Shown here: piece after piece, positions 8,517 through 16,979 of the stretch
Position numbering within the stretch: the stretch's first letter is position 1
Layout of the letters: every line of letters begins with the position of its first letter
DNA from: Novosphingobium jiangmenense
GTDB taxonomy: Bacteria; Pseudomonadota; Alphaproteobacteria; Sphingomonadales; Sphingomonadaceae
Reading direction: 5' to 3'
Length of the DNA: 64,000 bases
Assembly: GCF_015694345.1 (NCBI RefSeq)
Contig: NZ_JADQDC010000002.1
Span: 434,001-498,000 of the forward strand
Made by a program: the position numbers and the translations under genes
The notes under the pieces: model-generated
The model's input: only the letters and a program-made list of their open reading frames with translations
Database searches by the model: none
What the model was told of the DNA's origin: nothing

Positions 8517-9536
8517 ATGCCGAGCTCTGCCGACTATCGCCCTACTCGCCGTGTCGAAGGCACCCCTCGGGTTGCCGTCACGCGGCGCCTCTTGCCCGAG
8601 ACCGAAACGCGGATGAGCGAACTGTTTGATGTTTCGCTCAATCGCGATGACAAGGCGATGACGCGCGACGAACTGGTCGCGGCAATGCAGGCGGCCCACG
8701 TTCTCGTTCCCACCGTCACCGACAGGATCGATGCTGCGCTGATCGCCGATGCTGGCCCGCAGCTCGGGCTGATCGCAAATTTCGGCGCAGGCACCGAACA
8801 TATCGACCTCGCCGCCGCCCGCGCCCGCAAGATCATCGTCACCAACACCCCCGGCGTCTTCACCGACGATACCGCCGACATGACCATCGCCCTGATCATA
8901 TCGGTAGCTCGCCGACTCAACTACGGCGGACGCACCTTGCGCGCAGGCAAGTGGGAAGGCTGGGCGCCGTCGACAATGCTCGGCCACCGCCTTGCCGGAA
9001 AGACTCTCGGCATCGTCGGCATGGGCCGCATCGGCCAGGCGGTTGCCCACCGCGCGCGCGCCTTCGGCCTCAATGTCCTCTACAACAGCCGCCACCGCCT
9101 GCCGGAAGCGCTCGAGACGATGTTCGGCGCAACCTTCGAACCAGATCTCGATCGGCTGGTGGCCGAGGCCGATATCCTGTCGCTGCACTGCCCCGCCACG
9201 CCCGAAACGCATCACATGATCGATGCCCGCCGCATCGCTCTGATGAAGCCGCACGCCTACATCGTGAACACCGCGCGCGGCCAGCTGATCGAGGAAGAGG
9301 CGCTGATCGCCGCGCTGGTCGATGGGCGTATCGGTGGTGCCGGGCTTGATGTCTTCGAGCACGAACCACAGGTCGATGCCCGCCTGCTTGCCCATCACAA
9401 CGTCGCGATCCTGCCACACATGGGCAGCGCCACATTCGAGGGGCGCATCGCCTCAGGCGACAAGGTCATTGCCAATATCCGCTTCTGGGCGGACGGCCAC
9501 CGACCGCCGGACCAGGTGCTCGAAGGGCTGGTCTGA
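8517..9536 (+). CDS. D-2-hydroxyacid dehydrogenase (glyoxylate/hydroxypyruvate reductase type)
   Basis: A 339-residue NAD(P)-dependent dehydrogenase interconverting D-2-hydroxyacids and 2-oxoacids. The Rossmann signature GIVGMGRIGQAVAHRARAFG is followed by the catalytic Arg in NTARGQLI, the Glu in HEPQVDARLL and the His in ILPHMGSATFEGR. The N-terminus carries about 18 residues (MPSSADYRPTRR...) before the usual RVAVTRRLLPE start. No other ATG or GTG is in frame between, so the ATG at 8517 is taken. The pattern is that of GyaR-type D-glycerate dehydrogenases, but the substrate is not proved. Confidence 0.9.
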   Translation: MPSSADYRPTRRVEGTPRVAVTRRLLPETETRMSELFDVSLNRDDKAMTRDELVAAMQAAHVLVPTVTDRIDAALIADAGPQLGLIANFGAGTEHIDLAAARARKIIVTNTPGVFTDDTADMTIALIISVARRLNYGGRTLRAGKWEGWAPSTMLGHRLAGKTLGIVGMGRIGQAVAHRARAFGLNVLYNSRHRLPEALETMFGATFEPDLDRLVAEADILSLHCPATPETHHMIDARRIALMKPHAYIVNTARGQLIEEEALIAALVDGRIGGAGLDVFEHEPQVDARLLAHHNVAILPHMGSATFEGRIASGDKVIANIRFWADGHRPPDQVLEGLV

Positions 9537-9653
9537 GCGCGTTCCAGACGCGCGAAACTGAAACCGTTCGTCGCATTTCGCACAACAAACGTTTGCGCGC
9601 GCGCTTGTGCGCTGCCGCATTGTTGCTTTATGGCCCCGCGCGGAGAGGATCTG

Positions 9654-9670
9654 GTGCAGCAGCGCTGCAC
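9654..9670 (+). repeat. inverted repeat in the amt leader
   Basis: GTGCAGC (9654-9660), AGC loop, GCTGCAC (9664-9670): a perfect 7-base inverted repeat directly in front of the amt ribosome-binding site. It could be an operator or an RNA hairpin affecting translation. No regulator can be named. Confidence 0.5.
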
Positions 9671-9687
9671 GAGGGGGAGTGATTTGC

Positions 9688-10998
9688 ATGCGTAGAATTC
9701 TGGCGACGGCAGTCGCCCTCGGGGCAGCGCTGCTGCCGGTGCTGGCACACGCCCAGGGTGCAGTAAGTGTCGAGGACGTGGCCGATACCGGCGACACAGC
9801 CTGGATTCTGGTCTCCTCGGCCTTTGTGCTGATGATGGCGATGCCGGGCCTCACGCTGTTCTACGGTGGCCTCGTCCGCGCCAAGGGCTTTCTTGCAGTT
9901 CTCGTGCAAGTCGGCGCAATCGCCGCCGTTGCTTCCATCCTCTGGGTCATGGTCGGCTACACACTGGCTTTCGGAGATGTCTCGGGCGGCTGGCTCGGGA
10001 GCGGCAACGCTTGGATGCTGCTCAACCTCGGCAACGTGCGTGCCAATACCGCCATCCCCGAAAACGCCTATGCGCTCTACCAGATGTGCTTTGCGCTCAT
10101 CACCCCTGCGCTCATGGTCGGCGCTTGGGTTGACCGCGCGCGCTTCGGCTGGGTTGTTGCCTTCACGGCGTTGTGGAACCTACTGGTCTACGCGCCTGTC
10201 GCCCACTGGATCTGGGGCGGCGGCTGGCTGGCCACCCGCTTCGGCACGCTGGACTTCGCCGGAGGCATCGTCGTCCACACCACTGCAGGCGTCTCGGCGC
10301 TGGTCGTTGCCATGCTGCTGGGCAAGCGGGCGGGCTTCCCCAAGACTCTCATGCTGCCGCACAGCCCTGCGCTGACGATGGCCGGCGCCGCCCTGCTCTG
10401 GGTGGGCTGGTTCGGATTCAACGGTGGTTCGGCTCTCGCCGCCAACGATGATGCAGCCGCTGCGATCATCAACACCCACCTCGCCGCCTGCGTCGCAGCG
10501 CTGGTCTGGCTCGTCATCGAAAAGATGACCGTCGGCAAGCCCACGTCGGTCGGCTTCGCCACCGGAGCCGTCGCGGGTCTGGCCACGGTGACCCCGGCCG
10601 CCGGCTTCATTGCGCCGGGCTCGGCGATGCTGCTCGGCGTGGTTGCCGCGGGCATCTGTTATCCGATGATCCAGATCGTCAAGCAGCGGCTGGAGATCGA
10701 CGATTCGCTTGACGTCTTCGCGGTCCACGGCGTCGGCGGCATGGTTGGCTCGATCCTTCTTGGCGTATTCATCTCGCCCTCGTTCGGCGGTACCGGCTTT
10801 GCCGAAGGCATGGACCTAGCGCGCCAGCTCGTCGGTCAGGTCCTTGGCGTCGGCATTGTCGCAGCGTGGAGCGCGATCGCGACCGTGATCTGCGCCCTGA
10901 TGGTGTCGATGGTCATTCCGATGCGCGTTAGCGAAGACGAGGAGCGCGAAGGGCTCGACATCACCAGCCATGGCGAGCGCGCCTGGGAGTTCGACTGA
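9688..10998 (+). CDS. amt: ammonium transporter (Amt family)
   Basis: A 436-residue inner-membrane ammonium channel. It begins with a cleavable-looking signal segment (RRILATAVALGAALLPVLAHAQG), as in many Amt proteins, followed by the series of membrane helices. The hallmark sites are visible: MPGLTLFYGGLVRAK, the first pore His in VHTTAGVSAL, GWFGFNGGSALAAND, and the second pore His in VHGVGGMVGSILLG. The start at 9688 is chosen because a strong GAGGGGGAG site (9671-9679) lies 8 bases before it; the longer frame upstream gives a non-homologous N-terminus. The PII gene that usually accompanies amt is not adjacent on either side. Confidence 0.96.
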   Translation: MRRILATAVALGAALLPVLAHAQGAVSVEDVADTGDTAWILVSSAFVLMMAMPGLTLFYGGLVRAKGFLAVLVQVGAIAAVASILWVMVGYTLAFGDVSGGWLGSGNAWMLLNLGNVRANTAIPENAYALYQMCFALITPALMVGAWVDRARFGWVVAFTALWNLLVYAPVAHWIWGGGWLATRFGTLDFAGGIVVHTTAGVSALVVAMLLGKRAGFPKTLMLPHSPALTMAGAALLWVGWFGFNGGSALAANDDAAAAIINTHLAACVAALVWLVIEKMTVGKPTSVGFATGAVAGLATVTPAAGFIAPGSAMLLGVVAAGICYPMIQIVKQRLEIDDSLDVFAVHGVGGMVGSILLGVFISPSFGGTGFAEGMDLARQLVGQVLGVGIVAAWSAIATVICALMVSMVIPMRVSEDEEREGLDITSHGERAWEFD

Positions 10999-11006
10999 CG
11001 GTGATT

Positions 11007-11040
11007 GCGCGAGGGGGCGGGTGTTCCGCACCCCTTGCGC
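11007..11040 (+). terminator. hairpin after amt
   Basis: Arms GCGCGAGGGG (11007-11016) and CCCCTTGCGC (11031-11040) pair fully with one G-U. No U tract follows, so it may be a weak terminator or a stabilising 3' structure between amt and the next gene. Confidence 0.4.
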
Positions 11041-11069
11041 CTGCGTGAGCGGAACCATAAGCACTCTGC

Positions 11070-11612
11070 ATGACTGCAGAAGCTGCCGCCGACCCTCCGT
11101 TGCTGGAACAGGATCTCTGCACCGGCTGCGCGGCGTGTTGTGACGGGACCATGTTCACCTATGTCCCCGTCACCCGCGAAGAGCAGGCAGCCCTTTCGGA
11201 TTTGCTGACACTCGAAACGCGCGCTGACGACGCAATCTTCCACCAGCCCTGCCCGCACTCGGTGGGCCAGCGCTGCCAGATCTACGCGCTGCGCCCGCAA
11301 ACCTGCCGCTCATTCCGGTGCAAGACGCTTTATGCGATGCACAAGGGTGAAATCGACAGCGCCGAGGCGTTTCGCCGCGTACGCGAAATGCTGGCATCGC
11401 GCGAACAGCTCAAGACCATGATGGAGATAGGCGAGTCCATCGCCGAAGCGCGCGACCGGCGACAGAAGGTCGCGCAGGCTTCGGCACGAACACCGGAAGA
11501 GATGGCCTTTCTGCTCAAGCTCACTGCCTTTGACCTGCTGCTTGACCGCTATTTCCGCGACAAGGGCCAGCAGATGTTCAGCAGAAGCCCCGGCAAGGCG
11601 GCTGCGGATTGA
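11070..11612 (+). CDS. YkgJ-family cysteine-cluster protein 1
   Basis: A 180-residue protein of the YkgJ/Fe-S oxidoreductase-like family, thought to bind zinc or iron. The N-terminal cluster is C-x2-C-x2-CC (Cys17, 20, 23, 24 in CTGCAACCDGT). A second set follows in CPHSVGQRCQIYALRPQTC and FRCKTL, the usual arrangement of the family. The rest is mostly helical and charged. It is the first of three such genes in a row and the most diverged of the three. Biochemical function is unknown. Confidence 0.85.
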   Translation: MTAEAAADPPLLEQDLCTGCAACCDGTMFTYVPVTREEQAALSDLLTLETRADDAIFHQPCPHSVGQRCQIYALRPQTCRSFRCKTLYAMHKGEIDSAEAFRRVREMLASREQLKTMMEIGESIAEARDRRQKVAQASARTPEEMAFLLKLTAFDLLLDRYFRDKGQQMFSRSPGKAAAD

Positions 11613-11681
11613 AATTCGCCCGATCGAAGGCCTTCGGCTCTTAGGTTAGCACCTCCCGAACCCTGCTGCATGTTAGTGCAG

Positions 11682-11730
11682 AGTTATAACTATTTTTTGC
11701 CATGACCCTGACTGAAGATAAGTAGTTATA
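11682..11730 (+). promoter_or_regulatory. palindrome and partial repeat before YkgJ gene 2
   Basis: The gap 11613-11758 is AT-rich and holds a perfect 10-base palindrome AGTTATAACT (11682-11691) and a partial copy AGTTATA (11724-11730), 42 bases apart, about four helical turns. A further inverted pair CTGCA/TGCAG lies just before. These may be operator sites; no promoter is called with confidence. Confidence 0.35.
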
Positions 11731-11758
11731 CGAGCATCCAGCCTCTATTTTCGTCGCC

Positions 11759-12307
11759 ATGGCTAGATCGGATCTGGAATTGCCCTTGGCCAGCAGGCTG
11801 TGCCTGGCTTGCGGTTTGTGCTGCAATGGCACCGTCTATGGTTATGCCATCATCCGCGAGGATGAGGTGGAAGAAGCGGCGCGGATCGGTATGAACACGA
11901 TGCGCACCATGGACAAATCCCCTGCTTTCCTGATGGCGTGCAACTGGCTGGATGGAGCCGCCTGCACCCGCTACACGCAGTGGCGACCTTCGATCTGTGG
12001 CGATTACTTCTGTCGCGTCCAGAAGCGGGCCGAGAAGCAGGACCTTACCGAAGAGCAGGCCTTCGCGCGAATTGCCAATGCCCGTCGCATGGCCGAGGAG
12101 GTCAAGGCGTTGCTGCCGGACGGTATGCCGATGTCGCAGGCCCGTCACGAATTCAGGAGACTCGCCGGCATGCACCCGAACCTCACGCCGGAAGAAAGCC
12201 GGTTCGTCGTGAAGATGTTCACGCTCGAGCGTTACCTTGATGCCGAATTCAGAGGCGCCGACCATGGACATCTCCCAGCGGGCAAAGAAGGTCCGAAGGA
12301 AGCTTGA
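11759..12307 (+). CDS. YkgJ-family cysteine-cluster protein 2
   Basis: A 182-residue protein with Cys15, 18, 21 and 22 in LCLACGLCCNGTVYG, then CNWLDGAACTRY and ICGDYFCRV. It is a close paralogue of the protein encoded at 12418-12975: both begin with ASRLCLACGxCCxGTVYG and share the spacing of all later cysteines, which points to a local duplication. A possible metal-binding or metal-delivery role is known only at family level. It has its own upstream gap of 146 bases and probably its own promoter. Confidence 0.85.
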   Translation: MARSDLELPLASRLCLACGLCCNGTVYGYAIIREDEVEEAARIGMNTMRTMDKSPAFLMACNWLDGAACTRYTQWRPSICGDYFCRVQKRAEKQDLTEEQAFARIANARRMAEEVKALLPDGMPMSQARHEFRRLAGMHPNLTPEESRFVVKMFTLERYLDAEFRGADHGHLPAGKEGPKEA

Positions 12308-12367
12308 AGCCTGCCTGGGGCCATAACCTCCAGAACCCGCTTATATTACTTTCCTTAGGGCTAATGC

Positions 12368-12389
12368 ATCTCCTTCCACATATGGAGAT
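12368..12389 (+). promoter_or_regulatory. inverted repeat before YkgJ gene 3
   Basis: ATCTCC (12368-12373) and GGAGAT (12384-12389) flank a CATATG-containing centre in the 110-base gap between the second and third YkgJ-like genes. It lies 29 bases before the start at 12418 and could be an operator or a leader hairpin. Confidence 0.35.
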
Positions 12390-12417
12390 TTACGAGGCCG
12401 CTTCCTAGAGTGGCGCA

Positions 12418-12975
12418 ATGTCCCGCGCCGATGCCGATCTTTCCACTGCCAGCCGTCTGTGCCTGGCGTGTGGCATGTGCTGCGATGGCACGGTCTATGG
12501 CGTGGCCCGGCTCGACCACGACGAAATCCCGACCGCCGTCGCCAATGGCTTCCGGGCTTGCACTGCTCCGAACGGAGCCGATGCGTTCGACTTCCCTTGC
12601 AGCCACCTCGACGGCAAGGCCTGCACGATCTACGACCGTTGGCGGCCGCGAGTATGCGGAGAATACTTCTGCACCCTGCAGGAACGGGTCGGGGCTGACG
12701 AGATGACCGAAGCGCAAGCGCTCGAAACGATCGCAGCTACGCTCAAGTCGAGTGACCAGTTGCGCGAAGCCCTTCGCCCCGGCGAGACAATGGCCGAGGC
12801 GCGTGAGCGGTTCGAGACCGTGGTCAAGTCCGGTGGAACCCTGGATCCGCAGGATGCCAAGACAGCAGTGAAGCTGTTCGTGCTTGAGAAGATGCTGGAC
12901 CGGCACTTCCGCAAGCAAGGCGAAGAGCGCCTGCGCGCAACCGCGCAAGGCGCTCCGGCACTCAGTCGCCGGTAA
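12418..12975 (+). CDS. YkgJ-family cysteine-cluster protein 3
   Basis: A 185-residue protein with the cluster LCLACGMCCDGTVYG (Cys15, 18, 21, 22) followed by CSHLDGKACTIYDRW and VCGEYFCTL. It pairs with the protein of 11759-12307 as a recent duplicate and shares its helical C-terminal half (FVLEKMLDRHF against FTLERYLDAEF). Its end overlaps the convergent nitronate-monooxygenase-like gene by 14 bases. Function unknown beyond presumed metal binding. Confidence 0.85.
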   Translation: MSRADADLSTASRLCLACGMCCDGTVYGVARLDHDEIPTAVANGFRACTAPNGADAFDFPCSHLDGKACTIYDRWRPRVCGEYFCTLQERVGADEMTEAQALETIAATLKSSDQLREALRPGETMAEARERFETVVKSGGTLDPQDAKTAVKLFVLEKMLDRHFRKQGEERLRATAQGAPALSRR

Positions 12976-14371
12976 GGATCCGGTCGACCAGCTGCTTCAC
13001 CGTCGGGGTGAAGTTGTTGGAATAGAACGGGTCCTGCTTGAAGCGATAGGCCGCGTGGCCTGCGAACATCAGGTTCTTGTCGATGTCGCCGCCGTGCGCG
13101 ATGTCCTGCAGGGTCTTCTGGATGCAGAAGCTGCGCGGATCGGCGAGGCGACCGGTGGTGTAATCGTCATGGTCCTTCCACGACGAGAACCCGCAGTGCG
13201 ACAGGCAGCCCATGCAGTCCTTCTGGTCCTGTTGGATCTCGTCGCGCTCTTGCGGCGTCACGAACACCATTGTGTCGTCAGGCGTGCGCAGGGCGTGGAC
13301 AAAACCCGCGCCATGCCATTCGCGCGCCCGCGCCAGATCGTTCGGCGTCACCCAGAAGTTCTTGCCGCGCACGCCCACGTCAAGCTGCGCGGTATGCTCG
13401 CCCGCCTCGACGCGCGAGTAGGGAATCTGCCGCTCCGACCGCGCTTCCAGTGCGCGCAGGAACGGATTGCGCACGGCCGAGGAATAGAACCCCGTCGGCG
13501 AGAAGCGGTGCAGCAGCACGTCGCCCGGCTCCAGCGTGCGAAGATGGTCCTTCCACCCCTGCGGAATCGGGCTTTCCTCGGTCAGCAGCGGCCGCGTGCC
13601 GAACTGGAAGGCGATTGCGCCAAGCTCCGGATTGTCGATCCAGTCGTTCCATTCGCGCAGGAACCACACGCCGCCGGCCATCACGATCGGCACGTCGTCC
13701 GAAACGCCCTCGGCGCGCATCACGTCGCGCAGCGCCTTCACGCGCGGATAGGGATCTTCCGGCTTGCGCGGATCCTCGGCGTTCGAAAGGCCATTGTGTC
13801 CGCCAGCCAGCCACGGGTCTTCGTAGACCACCGCCGCCAGCAGGTGCGAGACCTTGTGATAGGCCCGCTTCCACAGTGCGCGGAACGCTCGGCCCGACGA
13901 GACGATCGGCAGGTAGTTTACATTGAACCGGGCCGCGATCTCGGAAAGCTTGTAGGGCATGCCCGCACCGCAGGTCACGCCGGTGACCAGCCCGCGAGTC
14001 TTCTCCAGCACGCCTTCGAGGACCGCTTGCGCGCCGCCCATTTCCCACAGCACGTTGATGTTGATCGCGCCCTTGCCCGAGGCAATGTCATAGGCGCGCT
14101 TCACCTGCTCGACCGCACCGTCGATGGCGTACTTGATCAGCTCCTCGTGGCGTTCCTTGCGCGTGAGAGCATTATAAACCTGTGGAATGATCTTGCCTTC
14201 GGCATCGTAGCTGTCGGCATTGACCGCGCTGACCGTGCCGATACCGCCGGCTGCAGCCCAGGCGCCCGAACTCATGTGGTTGGTCGCCGCCACACCCTTG
14301 CCGCCCTCGACCAGTGGCCAAACCTCACGGCCACCATAGAGAATTGGCTTCAACCCCTTGAACGCAGACAT
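12962..14371 (-). CDS. nitronate monooxygenase / 2-nitropropane dioxygenase-like flavoprotein
   Basis: A 469-residue TIM-barrel flavoprotein of the nitronate monooxygenase superfamily. Supporting segments are VSAVNADSYD, GVTCGAGMPYKL, VVYEDPWLAGGHNG, IVMAGGVWF and the flavin-phosphate region AIAFQFGTRPLL. It is longer than classical enzymes and has a C-terminal cysteine motif DCMGCLSHCGFSSW that suggests a metal or Fe-S site. Substrate unknown. The start MSAFKGLKP at 14371 is chosen because its A is also the last base of the upstream TGA (TGATG), giving tight coupling to the methyltransferase gene. Confidence 0.82.
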   Translation of the reverse strand: MSAFKGLKPILYGGREVWPLVEGGKGVAATNHMSSGAWAAAGGIGTVSAVNADSYDAEGKIIPQVYNALTRKERHEELIKYAIDGAVEQVKRAYDIASGKGAININVLWEMGGAQAVLEGVLEKTRGLVTGVTCGAGMPYKLSEIAARFNVNYLPIVSSGRAFRALWKRAYHKVSHLLAAVVYEDPWLAGGHNGLSNAEDPRKPEDPYPRVKALRDVMRAEGVSDDVPIVMAGGVWFLREWNDWIDNPELGAIAFQFGTRPLLTEESPIPQGWKDHLRTLEPGDVLLHRFSPTGFYSSAVRNPFLRALEARSERQIPYSRVEAGEHTAQLDVGVRGKNFWVTPNDLARAREWHGAGFVHALRTPDDTMVFVTPQERDEIQQDQKDCMGCLSHCGFSSWKDHDDYTTGRLADPRSFCIQKTLQDIAHGGDIDKNLMFAGHAAYRFKQDPFYSNNFTPTVKQLVDRILTGD

Positions 14372-15141
14372 CAATTTCCTTTCAACGCGCTCGTCGCGCT
14401 CGCACCCTTGGCCGCCTTCAGGCGGCACGGCTTTATGTCGCCCGGCTCGGGACGGCTCTTCTCCGCCACGAACTGCGCGTAATACCCCGCGATCTCCGGT
14501 TTACGGTGAAATTCATCCAAGCGAAAGCCCACCGCTTCCAGTTCGCAGATCAGCAGTGCCGGAGGAATGCCATGGCGATCGGTCGAACGGTCGAGATCAA
14601 CCACCACGATCTTGCCCCCCGCCTTCAATGATGGCCACATCCGCCACAGGAAAGCGTAAGGCTCGGTCACCTCGTGGTACATGTGGATCATCAGCACGCG
14701 ATCGAAGCTGCGTTCGGGCAGGCGCGGATCGTCCACTCCGCCCGGCTTGATCGAGACGTTGTCCAGCCGGTCATGCTCGACGCGCGATCCCAGCCGCCGC
14801 AGCGCATCGCCATCGATGTCCTGCGCCAGCACGCGCCCATTGTCGCCGACGCGCTCGGCAAGACGCACCGTGTAGTAGCCCTCGCCTGCGCCAATGTCGG
14901 CCACGCTCATGCCCGGCTTTATTCCGGCCAGGTTCATGACCATGTCGGCCTCGCCAAGCCGGTCACGCTCCTGCTCGTTGGAAAAGGCATTGCTGACCAC
15001 GCCCGAAACCGGCCGGTCGGCGGTCGGGAACTCCCGCGCGGTTTCGGGACGCTTGTCGTCAACCTCAGGCTTGCATGCGCCAAGCGCAAGCAATGCCAGA
15101 ACGGCGAGTGCGACTGAGCAATGGGCCGAAGCCCGGCGCAT
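14371..15141 (-). CDS. class I SAM-dependent methyltransferase with lipoprotein signal
   Basis: A 256-residue protein whose SAM-binding motif I is VADIGAGEGYYTVRLAERVG, followed by the acidic loop AQDIDGD and the later strand KIVVVDLDRS, all typical of class I methyltransferases. The N-terminus ([23 protein letters not shown]) is a clear lipoprotein signal with lipobox LGAC, so as encoded the enzyme would be exported and lipidated, where SAM is not expected. It overlaps prfB upstream and the flavoprotein gene downstream by single bases (TGATG). Substrate unknown. Confidence 0.85.
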   Translation of the reverse strand: MRRASAHCSVALAVLALLALGACKPEVDDKRPETAREFPTADRPVSGVVSNAFSNEQERDRLGEADMVMNLAGIKPGMSVADIGAGEGYYTVRLAERVGDNGRVLAQDIDGDALRRLGSRVEHDRLDNVSIKPGGVDDPRLPERSFDRVLMIHMYHEVTEPYAFLWRMWPSLKAGGKIVVVDLDRSTDRHGIPPALLICELEAVGFRLDEFHRKPEIAGYYAQFVAEKSRPEPGDIKPCRLKAAKGASATSALKGN

Positions 15142-16268
15142 CAGTCGTCGTCCTCCACGGTCACCTTCTCGCCAGTGACCTTCTGCGAAAGCGCCGCCGC
15201 CATGAACGGATCGAGCGCCCCGTCGAGAACCTCGGTGGGGTTGGTGCTGACCACGCCGGTGCGCAGGTCCTTCACCTGCTGATAGGGCTGCAACACATAG
15301 GAGCGGATCTGGTGGCCCCAGCCGATCTCGGTCTTGGCAGCATATTCGCCGCTCGCCGCAGCTTCACGCTTGGCCAATTCGGCCTCGTAGATGCGTGCCT
15401 TCAGCATGCCCATCGCGGTCGCGCGGTTCTTGTGCTGGCTGCGATCATTTTGGCTGGCGACGATGATTCCGGTCGGCACGTGGGTGATACGCACCGCCGA
15501 GTCCGTCGTATTGACGTGCTGACCGCCCGCGCCCGAAGCGCGATAGGTATCGATCTTCAGGTCCGCCGGGTTGATCTCGACCTCGATGTTGTCGTCGATC
15601 TCGGGATAGACCCAGACCGAGCTGAACGACGTATGCCGCCGCGCCGAGCTGTCGTAGGGGCTGATGCGCACCAGGCGATGCACGCCACTTTCGGTCTTGG
15701 CATAGCCATAGGCGTTCTCGCCCTTGATCAGCAGCGTGGCAGACTTGATGCCCGCCGCTTCACCGGCATGGTAGTCGACCAGATCGACCTTGTAGCCATG
15801 ACGCTCCGCCCAGCGCGTGTACATGCGCTGCAGCATCTCGGCCCAGTCCTGGCTCTCGGTGCCGCCAGCACCGGCATGGACTTCGAGGAATGCGTTGTTG
15901 GCATCCGCCTCGCCCGCCAGCAGCGCCTGGATCTTGTCGCTGTCGGCGCGTTCGGCGAGGGCTGCGAGAGTCGAGAGGCCCTCGTTGATGGTGCCCTCGT
16001 CATCTTCCATCTCGCCCAGTTCGATGAACTCGATGGCGTCGGCCATTTCAGCGGAGATCTGGTTCACCGCGCCGATCGAGGCTTCGAGGCGACGGCGCTC
16101 GCGCATCACCTCTTCGGCCTTCTTGGGATCATCCCACAGCTTGGGGTCCTCGACGCGAGCATTCAACTCGTCGAGACGGCGCACGGCGCGGTCCCAGTCG
16201 AGGAACTTGCGCACCAGTGCCAGCGCGGCATTGATGCGATCGATGTGGGCCTGCCCTTCGGCACGCAT
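15141..16268 (-). CDS. prfB: peptide chain release factor 2
   Basis: RF2 (375 residues) recognises UGA and UAA stops and triggers peptide release. The catalytic GGQ is in [20 protein letters not shown], and the N-terminal helical domain and the [15 protein letters not shown] stretch are standard. The start [11 protein letters not shown] at 16268 matches family N-termini; an ATG 8 codons upstream is less likely. The programmed +1 frameshift found in many bacteria is absent: codons CTC-GAC at the LDWD site read straight through without an in-frame TGA. It heads a tightly coupled three-gene unit with the methyltransferase and flavoprotein genes. Confidence 0.96.
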   Translation of the reverse strand: MRAEGQAHIDRINAALALVRKFLDWDRAVRRLDELNARVEDPKLWDDPKKAEEVMRERRRLEASIGAVNQISAEMADAIEFIELGEMEDDEGTINEGLSTLAALAERADSDKIQALLAGEADANNAFLEVHAGAGGTESQDWAEMLQRMYTRWAERHGYKVDLVDYHAGEAAGIKSATLLIKGENAYGYAKTESGVHRLVRISPYDSSARRHTSFSSVWVYPEIDDNIEVEINPADLKIDTYRASGAGGQHVNTTDSAVRITHVPTGIIVASQNDRSQHKNRATAMGMLKARIYEAELAKREAAASGEYAAKTEIGWGHQIRSYVLQPYQQVKDLRTGVVSTNPTEVLDGALDPFMAAALSQKVTGEKVTVEDDD

Positions 16269-16357
16269 GGAAACAGCTCCGATCAAACGCAAAACGAACT
16301 GCGCCGCTTAGCGAAGCGGGCAGGCATGTAAAGCCCAAGCGTGAAATGCGTCTGCTG

Positions 16358-16909
16358 TCAGACAGACTTCTTGAGCTTGCGCACGGCGGCAAGCGTCATC
16401 TTCACATGGTCGCGATAGTCCATGTCGGAATGGACCATCACGATCTTTCCATTCTTCGCGATGACATAGCTGGTGCGCTTGGTCAGCCCGGTCGATGATC
16501 CGTCCGGCTTGCGCAGGTCCACGTCGTAGGCCTTGATCAGGTCCGGGCTGGCACTGGCCACGGCAAACTTGTCGCGGCAGGCTTCGGTCGAAAACTTCTG
16601 CAGCGTCGCCACGTCGTCATTCGACATGCCGATCACCGTTGCGCCCGCCGCCTTGAACTGCGCTGTGGCCTCGGCAAAGGCATGTGCTTCCAGCGTGCAG
16701 CCTTGTGTGAAAGCCTTGGGATAGAAGTACAGGACCACCGGCCCCTTCTTCAGCGCCTGATGCAGCTTGAACGAGAACGGCTTGCCTGCCAGCGCGCCCG
16801 GCGCCGCAAAGTCTGGCGCTCGCGCACCGGTCGGCAATTCGGCAAAGGCCGGAGCACTCAGGGTCAGGGCGAAGGCTGCTGCGGCAGCGGCAAGGGTGCG
16901 GATCGTCAT
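16358..16909 (-). CDS. exported peroxiredoxin (AhpC/TSA, BCP-like)
   Basis: A 183-residue thiol peroxidase with a signal peptide (TIRTLAAAAAAFALTLSAPAFA), so probably periplasmic. The peroxidatic Cys71 lies in YPKAFTQGCTLEAHAF, close to the bacterioferritin-comigratory-protein pattern. There is no cysteine five residues on, as in classic BCP; Cys110 (STEACRDKF) may resolve instead, or the enzyme may be one-Cys. The start at 16909 is chosen because it gives the signal peptide; longer frames upstream have no signal. It lies 89 bases before prfB and 70 bases after the PBP gene on the same strand. Confidence 0.9.
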   Translation of the reverse strand: MTIRTLAAAAAAFALTLSAPAFAELPTGARAPDFAAPGALAGKPFSFKLHQALKKGPVVLYFYPKAFTQGCTLEAHAFAEATAQFKAAGATVIGMSNDDVATLQKFSTEACRDKFAVASASPDLIKAYDVDLRKPDGSSTGLTKRTSYVIAKNGKIVMVHSDMDYRDHVKMTLAAVRKLKKSV

Positions 16910-16979
16910 GCTGGCGAAGCTAACAGACCTCGCCCCCTCCCGCCAATGCCTTTGAGGACAGGCCCTCGCAGTCCGGAGA

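Noticed and set aside
9600..9660. A sigma-54 promoter for amt
   Set aside because: The best candidate, TGCC...TTGC at about 9615-9628, has the wrong spacing by one base and lacks the GG of the -24 element.
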